Shown piece by piece: positions 42,800 through 52,700 of a stretch of DNA of 64,000 bases (position 1 is the stretch's first letter; every line of letters begins with the position of its first letter). The notes under the pieces are model-generated. The model did no database searches. It worked only from the letters and a program-made list of their open reading frames with translations, and was not told the DNA's origin. The position numbers and the translations under genes were made by a program. The DNA is from Stygiobacter sp. RIFOXYC2_FULL_38_25 (GTDB lineage: Bacteria > Bacteroidota > Ignavibacteria > Ignavibacteriales > Melioribacteraceae). The stretch is from assembly GCA_001803165.1 (NCBI GenBank), contig MHAZ01000006.1, positions 63,428 to 127,427 of the forward strand, written 5' to 3'.

Positions 42800-43560
42800 T
42801 AGCTTACTGTTAATATCTCCGGTTTACCGTCTATTATCGCAATTGTATGTTCAAAGTGTGCAGAAGGCTCACCATCTGCTGTAAAAACCGTCCATCCATC
42901 TTCAGCTACATGAACTTTATAAGTTCCGCCGTTAATCATCGGCTCAATCGCCAAAGTCATACCATTCTTCAAAAGCGGACCGCTGTTTCTTTTTCCATAA
43001 TTAGGAATTTGCGGTTCTTCATGTAAAAATCTTCCGCAACCGTGTCCGCATAAATCTCTTACAACACCAAATCCAAATGACTCTACATAATTCTGAATTG
43101 CGTAAGAGATTTCGCCAAGCCGATTTTTTTCTACCGCTTGCTCTATACCAAGGTAAAGAGATTTTTCGGTAGCATCCATCAATTTCTGTTTTGCTTCCGA
43201 GATATTTCCGACTGCAACTGTTAAAGCCGCATCGCCAAAATATCCTTTCTTCTCTACACCAACATCAATCGAAAGAATTTCACCTTCTTGAAGAACTCTG
43301 TTGCCGGGAATCCCGTGAACAACCTCATCATCAACTGAAGAACAAATTGTGCCCGGAAAATCAAAGGAGCCAGCTTGCGAATATCCTTTGAAGGCTGGAC
43401 GGGCATCATTGCTTCTGATATAATCTTCAGCAATTTTATCCAGCTCTAATGTCGTTACGCCAGGTTTGGTGTAACGCTTCAATAATTGTAAAGTCTCAGC
43501 TACTATTTTACAGCTTTCACGAATTAATTCTATTTCGTTTCGGCTCTTTAATAAAATCAC
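42799..43560 (-). CDS. map: methionine aminopeptidase, type I
   Basis: Removes N-terminal methionine from new proteins. The pita-bread fold metal ligands are visible: Asp in [18 protein letters not shown] (two Asp), His in [13 protein letters not shown] and Glu in LAIEPMI and EHTIAI. Length 253. It starts with GTG at 43560, seven bases after secY. It lacks the N-terminal zinc-finger extension of type Ic forms. Confidence 0.96.
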   Translation of the reverse strand: MILLKSRNEIELIRESCKIVAETLQLLKRYTKPGVTTLELDKIAEDYIRSNDARPAFKGYSQAGSFDFPGTICSSVDDEVVHGIPGNRVLQEGEILSIDVGVEKKGYFGDAALTVAVGNISEAKQKLMDATEKSLYLGIEQAVEKNRLGEISYAIQNYVESFGFGVVRDLCGHGCGRFLHEEPQIPNYGKRNSGPLLKNGMTLAIEPMINGGTYKVHVAEDGWTVFTADGEPSAHFEHTIAIIDGKPEILTVS

Positions 43561-43567
43561 AGTCTAA

Positions 43568-44893
43568 CTACGCTCTTCTACCTTTAATTTTTCCGGACTT
43601 CATAAATCCGTCGTAATGTCTCATCAATAAGTGAGATTCAATTTGTTGCAGAGTATCCAAAGCAACACCAACTACTATCAGTAAGCTTGTACCGCCAAAG
43701 AATGATGCAAAGCTTGATGACACTCCTAAATATCTAACAAAATTTGGAAGAATTGCAACGATTGCAAGGAATACTGATCCCGGTAATGTAATCTTTGTCA
43801 AAATGTTATCAATAAAATCTGCTGTTTGCTTGCCGGGACGAATGCCGGGGACAAAGCCACCTTGCTTCTTCATGTTATCAGAAACATCTTGCGGATTGAA
43901 AGCAATCGCAGTATAAAAATAAGTAAAGAATATAATTAGTAAAGCCTCTGTCAAAGTATAGAACAACGATCCGTAAGATACATAGCCGGCTATACCGGAA
44001 AGGAATTCGTTGTTAGGAAAGAAAGAAAGCAATGTGCTCGGTATAAACACAATAGATTGAGCAAAGATAATTGGCATTACACCGGCTGTATTAACTCTTA
44101 AAGGAATATATTGAGTTACACCGCCATAAACCTTTCTGCCAACAACTCTCTTAGCGTATTGAACAGGAATTCTTCGTGTTCCTTGAGTAACAAAAATAAC
44201 ACCGGCAATAATTAAAACCATCAACGCAACAATTACAACTTCGATAACTAAATTGCGCTGACCGGCAACAATCATCTGATATTCATCTAATATAGCAAAT
44301 GGAAAACGATCAATGATACCGATAAATATGATAAGAGAAATACCATTTCCCAAACCCTTTTCGGTAATCTGTTCGCCCATCCACATCAAGAACATTGTGC
44401 CGGAAGTTAAGATTACAATTGTTGAAAGAACCCATCCAAATCCGTAGATAGATTCCGGAACAGCTTTCAACTGATGAACGATAATAGAGCTTGTTCCCCA
44501 AGCCTGGAAAACACTAATCAGAACAGTGCCGTAACGTGTTAGCTGATTAATCTTTTTGCGTCCATCCTCTCCTTCTTTCTGTAATTTCTGCAAATAAGGA
44601 ACTACTGCCCCGGCTATTTGCAAAACGATTGAAGCAGAAATGTAAGGCATAATGCCCAATGCAAAAATTGCGGCATTCTTAAATGCACCGCCAACAAAAA
44701 AATCATAAAAACCAAACAAGCTGTTTGATGATGAATTTGCTGTTGCAGCAGTTAGTGCTGCGGTATCAATTCCCGGTAAGGTAATGTGAGAACCAATTCT
44801 CACAATAATGAGTAAAGCAACGGTATAAAGAATACGCTGTCTTAACTCATGAATCTTAAAAATATTACGGAAGGTTTCTTGTAGCTTTGCCAT
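43568..44893 (-). CDS. secY: preprotein translocase subunit SecY
   Basis: Channel subunit of the SecYEG translocon with ten membrane helices. The first helix region is RILYTVALLIIVRIGSHITLPGID (in part), the plug and helix 2 follow, and the conserved VGRKVYGGVTQYIPLRVNTAGVMP (in part) loop and the C-terminal GVALDTLQQIESHLLMRHYDGFMK (in part) are present. Length 441. Its ATG overlaps the rplO stop (TAATG). Confidence 0.97.
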   Translation of the reverse strand: MAKLQETFRNIFKIHELRQRILYTVALLIIVRIGSHITLPGIDTAALTAATANSSSNSLFGFYDFFVGGAFKNAAIFALGIMPYISASIVLQIAGAVVPYLQKLQKEGEDGRKKINQLTRYGTVLISVFQAWGTSSIIVHQLKAVPESIYGFGWVLSTIVILTSGTMFLMWMGEQITEKGLGNGISLIIFIGIIDRFPFAILDEYQMIVAGQRNLVIEVVIVALMVLIIAGVIFVTQGTRRIPVQYAKRVVGRKVYGGVTQYIPLRVNTAGVMPIIFAQSIVFIPSTLLSFFPNNEFLSGIAGYVSYGSLFYTLTEALLIIFFTYFYTAIAFNPQDVSDNMKKQGGFVPGIRPGKQTADFIDNILTKITLPGSVFLAIVAILPNFVRYLGVSSSFASFFGGTSLLIVVGVALDTLQQIESHLLMRHYDGFMKSGKIKGRRA

Positions 44894-45357
44894 TAACCAT
44901 TAATCTCTTTAGTTGTTCCGCCGACAGATTCAATTTTTTCTTTTGCAGAAGCAGAAAATTTAAAGGCTTCTACGTTCAACTTTGCTGTAAGTTCGCCATT
45001 GCCTAAAATCTTAAATGGCGCAGCAGCCTTAGAAATAGCGCCGCTTTTGTAAAGACTAACTGCGTTAATTACACCGTCTGTTACTTTCTTATCATCAACT
45101 AATTTTTGTAAAGTGCTTAAGTTTATAACTTGATATTCAACTCTAAACGGAGAATGAAAACCACGTTTTGGAACACGTCTTTGCAAAGGCATCTGACCGC
45201 CTTCAAACCAAGCGCGGAATTTTGCACCAGCGCGTGAGCGTTGACCGTTTTCTCCACGTGTTGCAGTTCCGCCGTGTCCGCTTCCTTCACCGCGGCCAAT
45301 TCTTTTAACTTTTTTGTGCGAACCTTTAGCAGGTTTAAGATTACTTAAAATATCCAT
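44893..45357 (-). CDS. rplO: 50S ribosomal protein L15
   Basis: A 154-residue 23S-binding protein, with KRIGRGEGSGHGGTATRGENG (in part), GFHSPFRVEYQVIN and the C-terminal FKILGNGELTAKLNVEAFKFS (in part). Normal length. It is coupled to secY. Confidence 0.97.
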   Translation of the reverse strand: MDILSNLKPAKGSHKKVKRIGRGEGSGHGGTATRGENGQRSRAGAKFRAWFEGGQMPLQRRVPKRGFHSPFRVEYQVINLSTLQKLVDDKKVTDGVINAVSLYKSGAISKAAAPFKILGNGELTAKLNVEAFKFSASAKEKIESVGGTTKEING

Positions 45358-45367
45358 TTATTCCTCT

Positions 45368-45553
45368 TTACGCTTCAATTTCTTCTACTTTAACAAGATG
45401 CGATACTTTTCTAATCATACCTCTAATTTGAGGAGTATCGTTTTTGACTACAAAGTGTTTCGGTCTTGCAAGACCCAAAGCTTCAATTGTTCTTTTCTGT
45501 GGAACCGGTCTATCTATAACGCTTCCGGTTTGTGTAATTTTAATCTTTGCCAT
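45368..45553 (-). CDS. rpmD: 50S ribosomal protein L30
   Basis: A 61-residue L30 with [29 protein letters not shown] and [16 protein letters not shown] start at the second of two tandem ATG codons (45553) because GAGG sits five bases before it. It lies between rpsE and rplO. Confidence 0.95.
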   Translation of the reverse strand: MAKIKITQTGSVIDRPVPQKRTIEALGLARPKHFVVKNDTPQIRGMIRKVSHLVKVEEIEA

Positions 45554-45564
45554 CATTTCCTCAA

Positions 45565-46077
45565 TTACGAATTAAATAACTCTGAAACAGACATTTTACG
45601 TTTAGCAGCCATTGTACGTGCATCCATCAAGCTAAGTAACGCAATTAAAGTAGCTTTAACTTGGTTATGCGGATTGCTTGATCCCAACGATTTAGTAAGG
45701 ATATCGGAAACACCGGCAGCTTCAAGAACCGCACGAACTCCACCACCGGCAATCAAGCCAGTACCAGGTGTGGCTGGTTTCAATAATACTTTACCGGCGC
45801 CAAATTTACCTTGAACCGGATGCGGAACTGTACCTTTCAAGAGAGGAACTTTATAAACATTCTTCTTAGCATCGTCAATTCCTTTCGAAATTGCATCAGT
45901 TACTTCATTTGCTTTTCCGAGACCTACGCCAACGTGTCCGTTGCCATCGCCAACAACTACAATTGCGTTAAAGCTAAAACGGCGACCGCCTTTTACTACT
46001 TTAGCAACTCTGTTGATATGAACGATTTTCTCTTTAAGATTATCAAGACCCGATACTTTTTTGTACTTCAAATTCAA
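45565..46077 (-). CDS. rpsE: 30S ribosomal protein S5
   Basis: Decoding-fidelity protein. It contains [34 protein letters not shown], the [16 protein letters not shown] region, [17 protein letters not shown] and [10 protein letters not shown], all S5 signatures. The start is a TTG at 46077 with AGGAGAG eight bases upstream. Length 170. A tRNA-Gln gene lies just upstream. Confidence 0.97.
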   Translation of the reverse strand: MNLKYKKVSGLDNLKEKIVHINRVAKVVKGGRRFSFNAIVVVGDGNGHVGVGLGKANEVTDAISKGIDDAKKNVYKVPLLKGTVPHPVQGKFGAGKVLLKPATPGTGLIAGGGVRAVLEAAGVSDILTKSLGSSNPHNQVKATLIALLSLMDARTMAAKRKMSVSELFNS

Positions 46078-46147
46078 TTTTGTCTCTCCTGTTTACGAAC
46101 TTTTTTGTTTTCGCTACTTATATAAACAAACTTAATCATCATCTTTG

Positions 46148-46218
46148 CTGCCGGGAGAGGAGTCGAACCTCTACAGACGCCTCCAAAGGGCGTTGTCCTG
46201 CCATTAGACGACCCGGCA
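46148..46218 (-). tRNA. tRNA-Gln (anticodon UUG)
   Basis: On the minus strand the acceptor arms TGCCGGG and CCCGGCA pair fully. The anticodon stem ACGCC/GGCGT encloses loop CTTTGGA with anticodon TTG, and the T arm AGAGG-TTCGACT-CCTCT is standard. The discriminator is G and CCA is not encoded. It sits between rplR and rpsE inside the spc operon. Confidence 0.95.
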
Positions 46219-46240
46219 ATTAAGCTCGCCGGTAAGCGAA

Positions 46241-46606
46241 CTAAACTTTAAGGCCTCCTTCACGGGCGCCTTCAGCAACTGCTTGAATTCTACCATGATA
46301 GCGTAAACCACCACGGTCAAAAACTACAGTTTTAATTCCTTTTTCTTGAGCTTTTTTAGCTACAAGTTTACCAACTATTTTGCTTTTAGATACTTTACCT
46401 TTTGCAGCTTTGATTTCTTCGCCTAATTCTTTCGAAAGAGTTGAAGCTTCTGCCAAAGTTACTCCGGAAGTATCATCAATAACCTGAGCATAAATATTGC
46501 TAAGGCTGCGGTAAACACATAATCTTGGTCTTTCAGCAGTTCCGGAAACTTTTTTACGAACTCTAACGTGCTTTCTGCTTCTTGATTTATTGTCGCGTGA
46601 AAACAT
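46241..46606 (-). CDS. rplR: 50S ribosomal protein L18
   Basis: 5S-rRNA-binding protein. It shows [25 protein letters not shown] (in part), IYAQVIDD and [23 protein letters not shown] (in part). I start at ATG 46606 (MFSRDNKS) behind AGGAGAG. Length 121. The downstream tRNA is 22 bases away. Confidence 0.96.
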   Translation of the reverse strand: MFSRDNKSRSRKHVRVRKKVSGTAERPRLCVYRSLSNIYAQVIDDTSGVTLAEASTLSKELGEEIKAAKGKVSKSKIVGKLVAKKAQEKGIKTVVFDRGGLRYHGRIQAVAEGAREGGLKV

Positions 46607-46621
46607 TTTCAAACTCTCCTA

Positions 46622-47161
46622 TTACTTACCAGCTGTCTTTCCAGCTTTACGAATAATCTTTTCAGTGGAATACTTAACGCCTTTACCTTTATATGGTTCC
46701 GGTTTCTTGAAGGAACGAATTTTTGCGGCAACCATTCCAACTAATTCTTTATCAAAACCGCTTACTTTAACTTGTGTTGGAGTTACAACTTCCATCTTAA
46801 TGCCAGTAGGCGGAATGAAATATATTGGATGCGAAAAACCTAAGTTGAATAAAACTGCTTCGCCTTTAGCTTCAGCTTTGTAACCTACACCAACAATATC
46901 AAGCTGCTTTGTGTAACCTTCGCTAACACCTTTAACCATATTCTGAAGAAGCGCGCGTGTTAATCCATGCAGAGATTTATTTTCTTTTGTATCATCTGGT
47001 CTGGTTACAATTACTTCATCACCTTGAAATTCAATTTTCATATTGGGATGAACTTTTAATGTCATTTCACCCAACTTGCCTTTTACATTAAGAACGTCGG
47101 CTTTCTGTGTTACCGTAACGTCTTTAACTATTTTAACCGGTTTTTTACCAATACGTGACAC
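46622..47161 (-). CDS. rplF: 50S ribosomal protein L6
   Basis: Two-domain 23S-binding protein with MSRIGKKPVKI (GTG start at 47161), GLTRALLQNMVKGVSEG, VGVGYKAEAKG and the C-terminal motif PEPYKGKGVKYSTE. Length 179. Confidence 0.97.
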   Translation of the reverse strand: MSRIGKKPVKIVKDVTVTQKADVLNVKGKLGEMTLKVHPNMKIEFQGDEVIVTRPDDTKENKSLHGLTRALLQNMVKGVSEGYTKQLDIVGVGYKAEAKGEAVLFNLGFSHPIYFIPPTGIKMEVVTPTQVKVSGFDKELVGMVAAKIRSFKKPEPYKGKGVKYSTEKIIRKAGKTAGK

Positions 47162-47185
47162 TTTAGTTTTCCTCGTATAAAATTT

Positions 47186-47581
47186 TTACCAAACTTGGCA
47201 GACTAACTCGCCGCCAACCGATTCTTTCTTTGCTTGCTTGTCTGTCTTCAAACCACTTGGTGTTGAAAGGATTGATATTCCTAATCCACCAAGAACTCTC
47301 GGAATTTCATCGCTGCCAACATAAGTTCTTAAACCGGGAGTGCTTATTCTCTTCAAACCGGTTATTGATGGAACTCCGTTAACATACTGAAGATGAACTC
47401 TCAAAACATTCTGTTTATTATCTTCAATTACGTTATAATCTTTGATGAACTTCTGTGTTTTCAATATTTCAGCAAGACCAATTTTCATTTTTGAAGATGG
47501 AATTTCGACATATTTTTTTCTTGCTTTAACTGCGTTTCTAACACGTGTTAAGAAATCTGCAATCGGATCTGTTGCTGGCAT
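47186..47581 (-). CDS. rpsH: 30S ribosomal protein S8
   Basis: 16S-binding protein, known as the spc-operon regulator in other bacteria. It has [45 protein letters not shown] and the C-terminal [13 protein letters not shown] and GGELVCQVW. Length 131. Confidence 0.97.
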   Translation of the reverse strand: MPATDPIADFLTRVRNAVKARKKYVEIPSSKMKIGLAEILKTQKFIKDYNVIEDNKQNVLRVHLQYVNGVPSITGLKRISTPGLRTYVGSDEIPRVLGGLGISILSTPSGLKTDKQAKKESVGGELVCQVW

Positions 47582-47598
47582 TTACATTCTCTCCTTAA

Positions 47599-47868
47599 TT
47601 ACCAACTTGATTTTTTAAGTCCAGGAATTTCACCGCGCAAAGCCATCTCGCGCAAAACTAAACGTGACACACCAAACTTTCTATAGTAAGCTCTTGGTCT
47701 TCCTGTCATCTGGCATCTGTTTTTCAAACGTGTGACAGAAGAATTTCTTGGAAGAAGTTGAAGAGCATCATAATCACCCTTTTCTTTCAACTCTTTTCTA
47801 ATCTCTGCGTACTTTGCGTGCAACTTACGTTTTTTGACTTCGCGTGCTAATAAACTTTTTCTTGCCAT
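47599..47868 (-). CDS. rpsN: 30S ribosomal protein S14
   Basis: An 89-residue S14 of the long, non-zinc form (no CxxC pairs), with [36 protein letters not shown] and [14 protein letters not shown]. It is located in the standard spc position between rplE and rpsH. Confidence 0.96.
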   Translation of the reverse strand: MARKSLLAREVKKRKLHAKYAEIRKELKEKGDYDALQLLPRNSSVTRLKNRCQMTGRPRAYYRKFGVSRLVLREMALRGEIPGLKKSSW

Positions 47869-47882
47869 GATTACCCTTTGGT

Positions 47883-48530
47883 TTATTCTTTCTTTCTGAA
47901 CGGCATACCGAAAGCTGCAAGGAGCTCGTATGCTTCTTTATCTGTCTTAGCAGTAGTTACAAATGTAATATCCATTCCAAGTACTCTTGTAACTTTATCG
48001 GAGTTGATTTCCGGAAAGATAATTTGTTCTTTGAGTCCAAGAGTATAATTACCGCGACCATCAAATGATTTATCCGGTATGCCCTTAAAGTCGCGCATAC
48101 GTGGTAAAGCAATCGAAATAAATCTGTCTAAGAATTCATACATTCTTTCACGTCTCAATGTAACCTTAGCACCAATCTTCATTCCTTCGCGTAACTTGAA
48201 GTTGGAAATAGCTTGTTTCGCTATACGAACAGAAACTTTTTGTCCGGTAATTGTTTCAAGATCTTTTACAGCTTCATCCATAATTTTTTGATCTTGAGTA
48301 GCTTGACCAACACCCATGTTAACAACAATCTTGTGCAACTTTGGAACTTGCATCAAAGTTTTGTAGCCAAGTTGCTCTTTCAACTTAGGAACGATCTCTT
48401 TAGCATACTTTTCTTTTAAGCGTGCCGGAATTTTAACTTCAACAACCTTAACAGCCGGTTGTTTTTCTTTTACCGCAGCAGCTTCTTTTTTAGGTTTCTG
48501 CTCTTTTTGTACTTTTTGATCTTTTGCCAT
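47883..48530 (-). CDS. rplE: 50S ribosomal protein L5 with N-terminal extension
   Basis: 5S-rRNA-binding protein. The conserved part starts at about residue 36 ([20 protein letters not shown], in part) and includes [33 protein letters not shown] and DITFVTTA. The first 35 residues are a Lys/Glu-rich extension ([19 protein letters not shown]) not found in the usual 180-residue L5. The ATG start at 48530 has GGGATTTACG upstream. Confidence 0.95.
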   Translation of the reverse strand: MAKDQKVQKEQKPKKEAAAVKEKQPAVKVVEVKIPARLKEKYAKEIVPKLKEQLGYKTLMQVPKLHKIVVNMGVGQATQDQKIMDEAVKDLETITGQKVSVRIAKQAISNFKLREGMKIGAKVTLRRERMYEFLDRFISIALPRMRDFKGIPDKSFDGRGNYTLGLKEQIIFPEINSDKVTRVLGMDITFVTTAKTDKEAYELLAAFGMPFRKKE

Positions 48531-48546
48531 CGTAAATCCCTATTTA

Positions 48547-48873
48547 TTAGCCAAGCATTTCGCCGCTTGATTTGCTTACTCTAACACTTTTCTTTTTTCC
48601 GGTTTTATCATCAACGATGATCTTTGAACCTATTCTTGTTCCCTTTCCGGATTTTGGATCGAGAATCATAACATTGGAAACATTAATTGGAGCTTCTTTT
48701 TCAGTAATTCCACCTTGTGGATTCTTCTGAGTTGGTTTTGTATGACGCTTGCGAATGTTAACACCTTCAACAATCACTCTGTTCTTGTCAACAAAAACTT
48801 TCAAAACTTTACCGGTTTTACCATTATTGTTTCCGGATATTACTACTACAGTATCATTCTTTCTTATTTTCAT
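48547..48873 (-). CDS. rplX: 50S ribosomal protein L24
   Basis: KOW-domain assembly protein with [22 protein letters not shown] (in part), [19 protein letters not shown] and [17 protein letters not shown]. Length 108. Confidence 0.97.
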   Translation of the reverse strand: MKIRKNDTVVVISGNNNGKTGKVLKVFVDKNRVIVEGVNIRKRHTKPTQKNPQGGITEKEAPINVSNVMILDPKSGKGTRIGSKIIVDDKTGKKKSVRVSKSSGEMLG

Positions 48874-48885
48874 TTTCTCTTATCC

Positions 48886-49254
48886 TTATAATACCTCTGG
48901 AGCCAGAGAAATTATCTTCATGAATTTTTTGTCACGCAATTCTCTTGCTACAGGTCCAAAGATACGTGTACCTCTTGGTTCGCCTTGTGCGTTGAGAAGT
49001 ACGGCAGCATTTTCATCGAATCGGATATAAGAACCATCGTTTCTTCTTACTTCTTTTTTGGTTCTTACAATTACCGCGCGAGAAACTTCGCCTTTCTTAA
49101 CTCCGCCACCGGGAATTGCGGTTTTAACACTCACTACAATTACATCACCAACTGAAGCGTACCGGCGGTTAGAACCACCTAATACTCTTATGCAGCGAAC
49201 TTTTTTCGCTCCGGAATTATCCGCTACAACTAAATTTGTTTCTTCTTGTATCAT
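48886..49254 (-). CDS. rplN: 50S ribosomal protein L14
   Basis: A 122-residue barrel protein with [40 protein letters not shown] in part and [18 protein letters not shown]. Standard length. Confidence 0.97.
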   Translation of the reverse strand: MIQEETNLVVADNSGAKKVRCIRVLGGSNRRYASVGDVIVVSVKTAIPGGGVKKGEVSRAVIVRTKKEVRRNDGSYIRFDENAAVLLNAQGEPRGTRIFGPVARELRDKKFMKIISLAPEVL

Positions 49255-49280
49255 GACAAGCTGCTCCTCATCAAACTTTA

Positions 49281-49538
49281 TTACTTGGCTTTTTCAACTA
49301 TTTCTACTAAACGCCATTTTTTTCTTTTACTCAAAGGACGTATTTCCATAATTTTTACAACATCGCCGATTTTGCACTCATTGTTCTCATCATGTGCCAT
49401 CAACTTTGTAGTTTTCTTGAAATACTTTTTATAGATCGGGTGTGCAACGCGTCTTTCGATAGCAACTACAATGCTCTTCTGCATTTTATTGCTTACAACC
49501 GTTCCAATCTTAGTTTTTCTTAAACTTCTAGTTTCCAT
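49281..49538 (-). CDS. rpsQ: 30S ribosomal protein S17
   Basis: An 85-residue OB-fold protein with [21 protein letters not shown] (in part), [19 protein letters not shown] and [14 protein letters not shown]. Confidence 0.96.
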   Translation of the reverse strand: METRSLRKTKIGTVVSNKMQKSIVVAIERRVAHPIYKKYFKKTTKLMAHDENNECKIGDVVKIMEIRPLSKRKKWRLVEIVEKAK

Positions 49539-49555
49539 TTAAACCCAAATTCTCC

Positions 49556-49774
49556 TTATTTAACTTCCTTCGAGGTTTTTGCTTCCTGCGTTTCTCTTTC
49601 CTTAAGAATCGTCTTCATCTTAGCAATATCCTTCCTTGTATTGGTGATCTTTGCTGTGTTGGTAAGATTCTTAAGTTCAAGTTGAAATCTTAAGTCGATC
49701 ATGTTTTTTTGTTCTTCAAGAATTCTCTTCTTGATTTCGTCTGTCGACATTTCTCTTATTTGATAGATCTTCAT
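49556..49774 (-). CDS. rpmC: 50S ribosomal protein L29
   Basis: A 72-residue two-helix protein: MKIYQIREMSTDEIKKRILE, then LRFQLELKNLTNTAKITNTRKDIAKM (in part). Position between rplP and rpsQ is standard. Confidence 0.95.
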   Translation of the reverse strand: MKIYQIREMSTDEIKKRILEEQKNMIDLRFQLELKNLTNTAKITNTRKDIAKMKTILKERETQEAKTSKEVK

Positions 49775-49790
49775 TTTAAGTCAAACCTTG

Positions 49791-50210
49791 TTATGATTCT
49801 AAATCCGGTCTTTGTACAATTTTTGTTTTAATTGGCAATTTATGTGCAGCAAGAACTAAAGCTTCGTGAGCGGTTGTACGATCTACACCACCAATTTCAA
49901 ACATAATTCTTCCGGGTTTAATAACCGCTACCCAAAACTCCGGAGCGCCTTTACCTTTACCCATTCTTGTTTCAAGTGGCTTTTTAGAAACCGGTTTATC
50001 CGGGAAGATTCTGATCCATACTTTTCCGTCTCTCTTCATTTGACGTGATAGAGCAACACGGCAAGCTTCAATCTGACGGCTTGTAACCCAAGCTGGCTCT
50101 AAAGCTTTCAAACCATAATCACCAAAATTTACTAAGTGACCGCGCGTAGCTTTACCTTTTCTTCTTCCTCTTTGCGCTTTTCTAAATTTTACTCTTTTCG
50201 GCATTAACAT
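49791..50210 (-). CDS. rplP: 50S ribosomal protein L16
   Basis: Protein near the A-site tRNA elbow. It begins [16 protein letters not shown], with [35 protein letters not shown] and [18 protein letters not shown]. The first of two ATG codons (50210) has GAGGAG eight bases upstream. Length 139. Confidence 0.97.
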   Translation of the reverse strand: MLMPKRVKFRKAQRGRRKGKATRGHLVNFGDYGLKALEPAWVTSRQIEACRVALSRQMKRDGKVWIRIFPDKPVSKKPLETRMGKGKGAPEFWVAVIKPGRIMFEIGGVDRTTAHEALVLAAHKLPIKTKIVQRPDLES

Positions 50211-50236
50211 TGAAAAAACTCCTCAAACTCTATTCT

Positions 50237-50878
50237 TTAGTCGGTTGAACGTTTACCTAAAATTTCTCCGCGGCAGACCCAAACTTTAATTCCAATGGAT
50301 CCATAAATTGTTTCTGCTCTGCCGTTTGCGTAATCTATATCCGCTCTAATTGTGTGAAGTGGAATTCTACCTTCTTTGTATTGTTCAGTTCTCGCCATTT
50401 CAGCTCCGCCAAGACGGCCGGCACACATAATTCTAATTCCTTCAGCACCCATTCTCATCGCGGATGTTATTGCTTGTTTCATTGCGCGGCGGAAAGAAAC
50501 TCTACCTTCAATTTGTTTAGCAATATTTTCAGCAACCAAATACGCATCTAATTCCGGTCTCTTCACTTCTGTAATTTGAATCTTAACTTCTTTGTCTGTG
50601 ATTTTCTTTAATTCTTCTTCGATCTGAGCAATTTCTTTACCGCTCTTTCCTATAACAACACCCGGTCTTGAAGTATGAATTGTTAAAATCACGTTCTTAG
50701 ATGTTCTATCAATCTTGATCGAAGAGATACCGGCATTTTGTAATCTTTTGCGGATATAAGTTCTAAGCTTCTTATCCTCGAGCAATTTTGGTGCGTAACT
50801 TTTGTTTTCGTACCAATTTGAATCCCATCCCTTAATAACTCCGACTCTAAAACCAGTTGGATTAGTCTTCTGACCCAA
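50237..50878 (-). CDS. rpsC: 30S ribosomal protein S3
   Basis: mRNA-entry-tunnel protein with KH domain: [19 protein letters not shown] (about 69-87), [20 protein letters not shown] (in part) and [11 protein letters not shown]-like [11 protein letters not shown]. The start is TTG at 50878 ([13 protein letters not shown]). Length 213. Confidence 0.97.
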   Translation of the reverse strand: MGQKTNPTGFRVGVIKGWDSNWYENKSYAPKLLEDKKLRTYIRKRLQNAGISSIKIDRTSKNVILTIHTSRPGVVIGKSGKEIAQIEEELKKITDKEVKIQITEVKRPELDAYLVAENIAKQIEGRVSFRRAMKQAITSAMRMGAEGIRIMCAGRLGGAEMARTEQYKEGRIPLHTIRADIDYANGRAETIYGSIGIKVWVCRGEILGKRSTD

Positions 50879-50890
50879 AACTTCCTCCGA

Positions 50891-51235
50891 TTACTTTTTC
50901 GTTGCTACAACAATTGTAACGTGATTAGATCTTTTTCTTATTCTGTATGCACGACCCATAGGAGCCGGCGAAATTCTTTTGATAGTTGGACCTTGATTTA
51001 CGAACGCTTCTTTAACAAACAAATCAGAAACTTCATGCTTAGTATTGTCATCCTTGTTCATCAAGTTTGATACAGCAGATCTTAAAACTTTCTCAGCCGG
51101 TTTAGAAGGATGCTTTGGCGAGAAGTGTAAAATCTCAATTGCTTGATCAACTGATTTTCCTCTGATCAAATCAATAACCAATCTCATCTTACGTGGTGAG
51201 GATCCAATATATCTGTGAGTAGCTTTTGCTTCCAT
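50891..51235 (-). CDS. rplV: 50S ribosomal protein L22
   Basis: Exit-tunnel protein with SPRKMRLVIDLIRGKSVDQAI (in part) and the extended loop FVNQGPTIKRISPAPMGRAYRI (in part), followed by KRSNHVTIVV. Length 114. Confidence 0.97.
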   Translation of the reverse strand: MEAKATHRYIGSSPRKMRLVIDLIRGKSVDQAIEILHFSPKHPSKPAEKVLRSAVSNLMNKDDNTKHEVSDLFVKEAFVNQGPTIKRISPAPMGRAYRIRKRSNHVTIVVATKK

Positions 51236-51252
51236 TCTCTATTACCTCAATA

Positions 51253-51540
51253 TCACTTTACTTTGGTTGCTTTTTCTGCTTTAGTACCCGGATGACCTCT
51301 AAAAATTCTGGTCGGAGAAAACTCGCCTAACTTATGACCAACCATGTTTTCAGAAATGTAAACCGGTATCATTTTATTACCGTTATGCACTGCAATTGTG
51401 TGTCCAACAAAATCAGGTGTAATTGTGCTCGATCTTGACCAAGTCTTAATAATTTTCTTCTGATTTTTATCATTGAGCGCTGTGATCTTCTTAAGAAGTT
51501 TCACATCAATGAATGGACCTTTTTTGACTGATCTTGGCAT
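51253..51540 (-). CDS. rpsS: 30S ribosomal protein S19
   Basis: A 95-residue head protein: [41 protein letters not shown] (in part) and [16 protein letters not shown]. Confidence 0.97.
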   Translation of the reverse strand: MPRSVKKGPFIDVKLLKKITALNDKNQKKIIKTWSRSSTITPDFVGHTIAVHNGNKMIPVYISENMVGHKLGEFSPTRIFRGHPGTKAEKATKVK

Positions 51541-51549
51541 ATTCTACTC

Positions 51550-52377
51550 TTACTTAGTTCTTCTCTTAACAATAAATTTATTAGTTGGATTCTTTCTCTT
51601 ACGAGTCTTGAGACCTTTTGCTTTTTGGCCCCATGGTGAAACTGGATGGCCACCGCCTGAAGTTTTACCTTCACCACCACCCATTGGGTGATCTACTGGG
51701 TTCATCGCAACACCACGAACGTGAGGTCTAATTCCTAACCATCTGCTTCTGCCCGCTTTACCTAAACTAATGTTTTCATGATCTGCATTACCAACTGTAC
51801 CGTATGTAGCCATACATTCAATCGGAACTTTTCTAACTTCACTGCTTGGCATTTTCAATAACGCCATGTTTCCTTCTTTAGCAAGCAATTGAATAGAAGC
51901 ACCGGCTGTTCTTCCTAACTGTCCGCCTTTACCAGGTTTCAATTCAACATTGTGTATGAAAGAAGCAAGTGGCATTTCCTTTAACGGAAGGGCGTTACCT
52001 ACTTTGATTTCAATTCCACTACCGCTCATTACTGAATCACCAACCTTTAAACCGTCAGGAGCTATAATGTATCTCTTCTCTCCATCAATGTAATGTAACA
52101 AAGCAATTCTTGATGTACGGTTCGGATCATATTCAATCGAAAATACTTTTGCTGCAATGTTCTTTTTATCTCTCTTGAAATCAATGATTCTGTATTTCTG
52201 TTTGTGTCCGCCGCCTCTGTGTCTGGAAGTAACACGACCATGATTATTTCTTCCGCCAGATTTTTTAATCGGGGCTGTCAAAGATTTTTCCGGCGTTGTT
52301 CTTGTTATCTCATCGAATGAAGAGATAGACATAAATCTTGTTCCGGGGGTATTTGGTTTTAATTTTCTAATTGCCAT
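51550..52377 (-). CDS. rplB: 50S ribosomal protein L2
   Basis: Peptidyl-transferase-centre protein. It has [29 protein letters not shown], and the C-terminal [17 protein letters not shown] with the conserved His, then [14 protein letters not shown]. Length 275. Confidence 0.97.
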   Translation of the reverse strand: MAIRKLKPNTPGTRFMSISSFDEITRTTPEKSLTAPIKKSGGRNNHGRVTSRHRGGGHKQKYRIIDFKRDKKNIAAKVFSIEYDPNRTSRIALLHYIDGEKRYIIAPDGLKVGDSVMSGSGIEIKVGNALPLKEMPLASFIHNVELKPGKGGQLGRTAGASIQLLAKEGNMALLKMPSSEVRKVPIECMATYGTVGNADHENISLGKAGRSRWLGIRPHVRGVAMNPVDHPMGGGEGKTSGGGHPVSPWGQKAKGLKTRKRKNPTNKFIVKRRTK

Positions 52378-52391
52378 TAATCAGCTCCAAC

Positions 52392-52688
52392 CTATGCTTG
52401 ACCGAATATGTCTATCGTTTGACCCTCTTTCAAGGTTACGACTGCTTTCTTATACTTTGATGTTCTGCCTGCAAAACGTCCCTTCTTTGTAAACTGACTT
52501 CTCGATTTACCAGGATGACGGACAGTATTAACAGATGCTACATCAACATTAAATTTTTCTTTTACCGCCTTTGCGATTTCAATTTTATTAGCATCAATAG
52601 CAACCATAAATCCAAATTTATTTGGAAGCTTCTCGCTAATTTTTGTCATCTTCTCAGTTATCAAAGGGCGTATTAAAACACTTTTCAT
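52392..52688 (-). CDS. rplW: 50S ribosomal protein L23
   Basis: Exit-site protein that docks SRP and trigger factor. It starts SVLIRPLITEKMTKISEK, then FNVDVASVNTVRHPGKSRSQ. Length 98. Confidence 0.96.
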   Translation of the reverse strand: MKSVLIRPLITEKMTKISEKLPNKFGFMVAIDANKIEIAKAVKEKFNVDVASVNTVRHPGKSRSQFTKKGRFAGRTSKYKKAVVTLKEGQTIDIFGQA

Positions 52689-52700
52689 TTTCGAACCAGA

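Noticed and set aside
46122-46240. Mobile element insertion at the tRNA-Gln
   Set aside because: No integrase, no direct repeats and no foreign genes next to it; only the tRNA is present.
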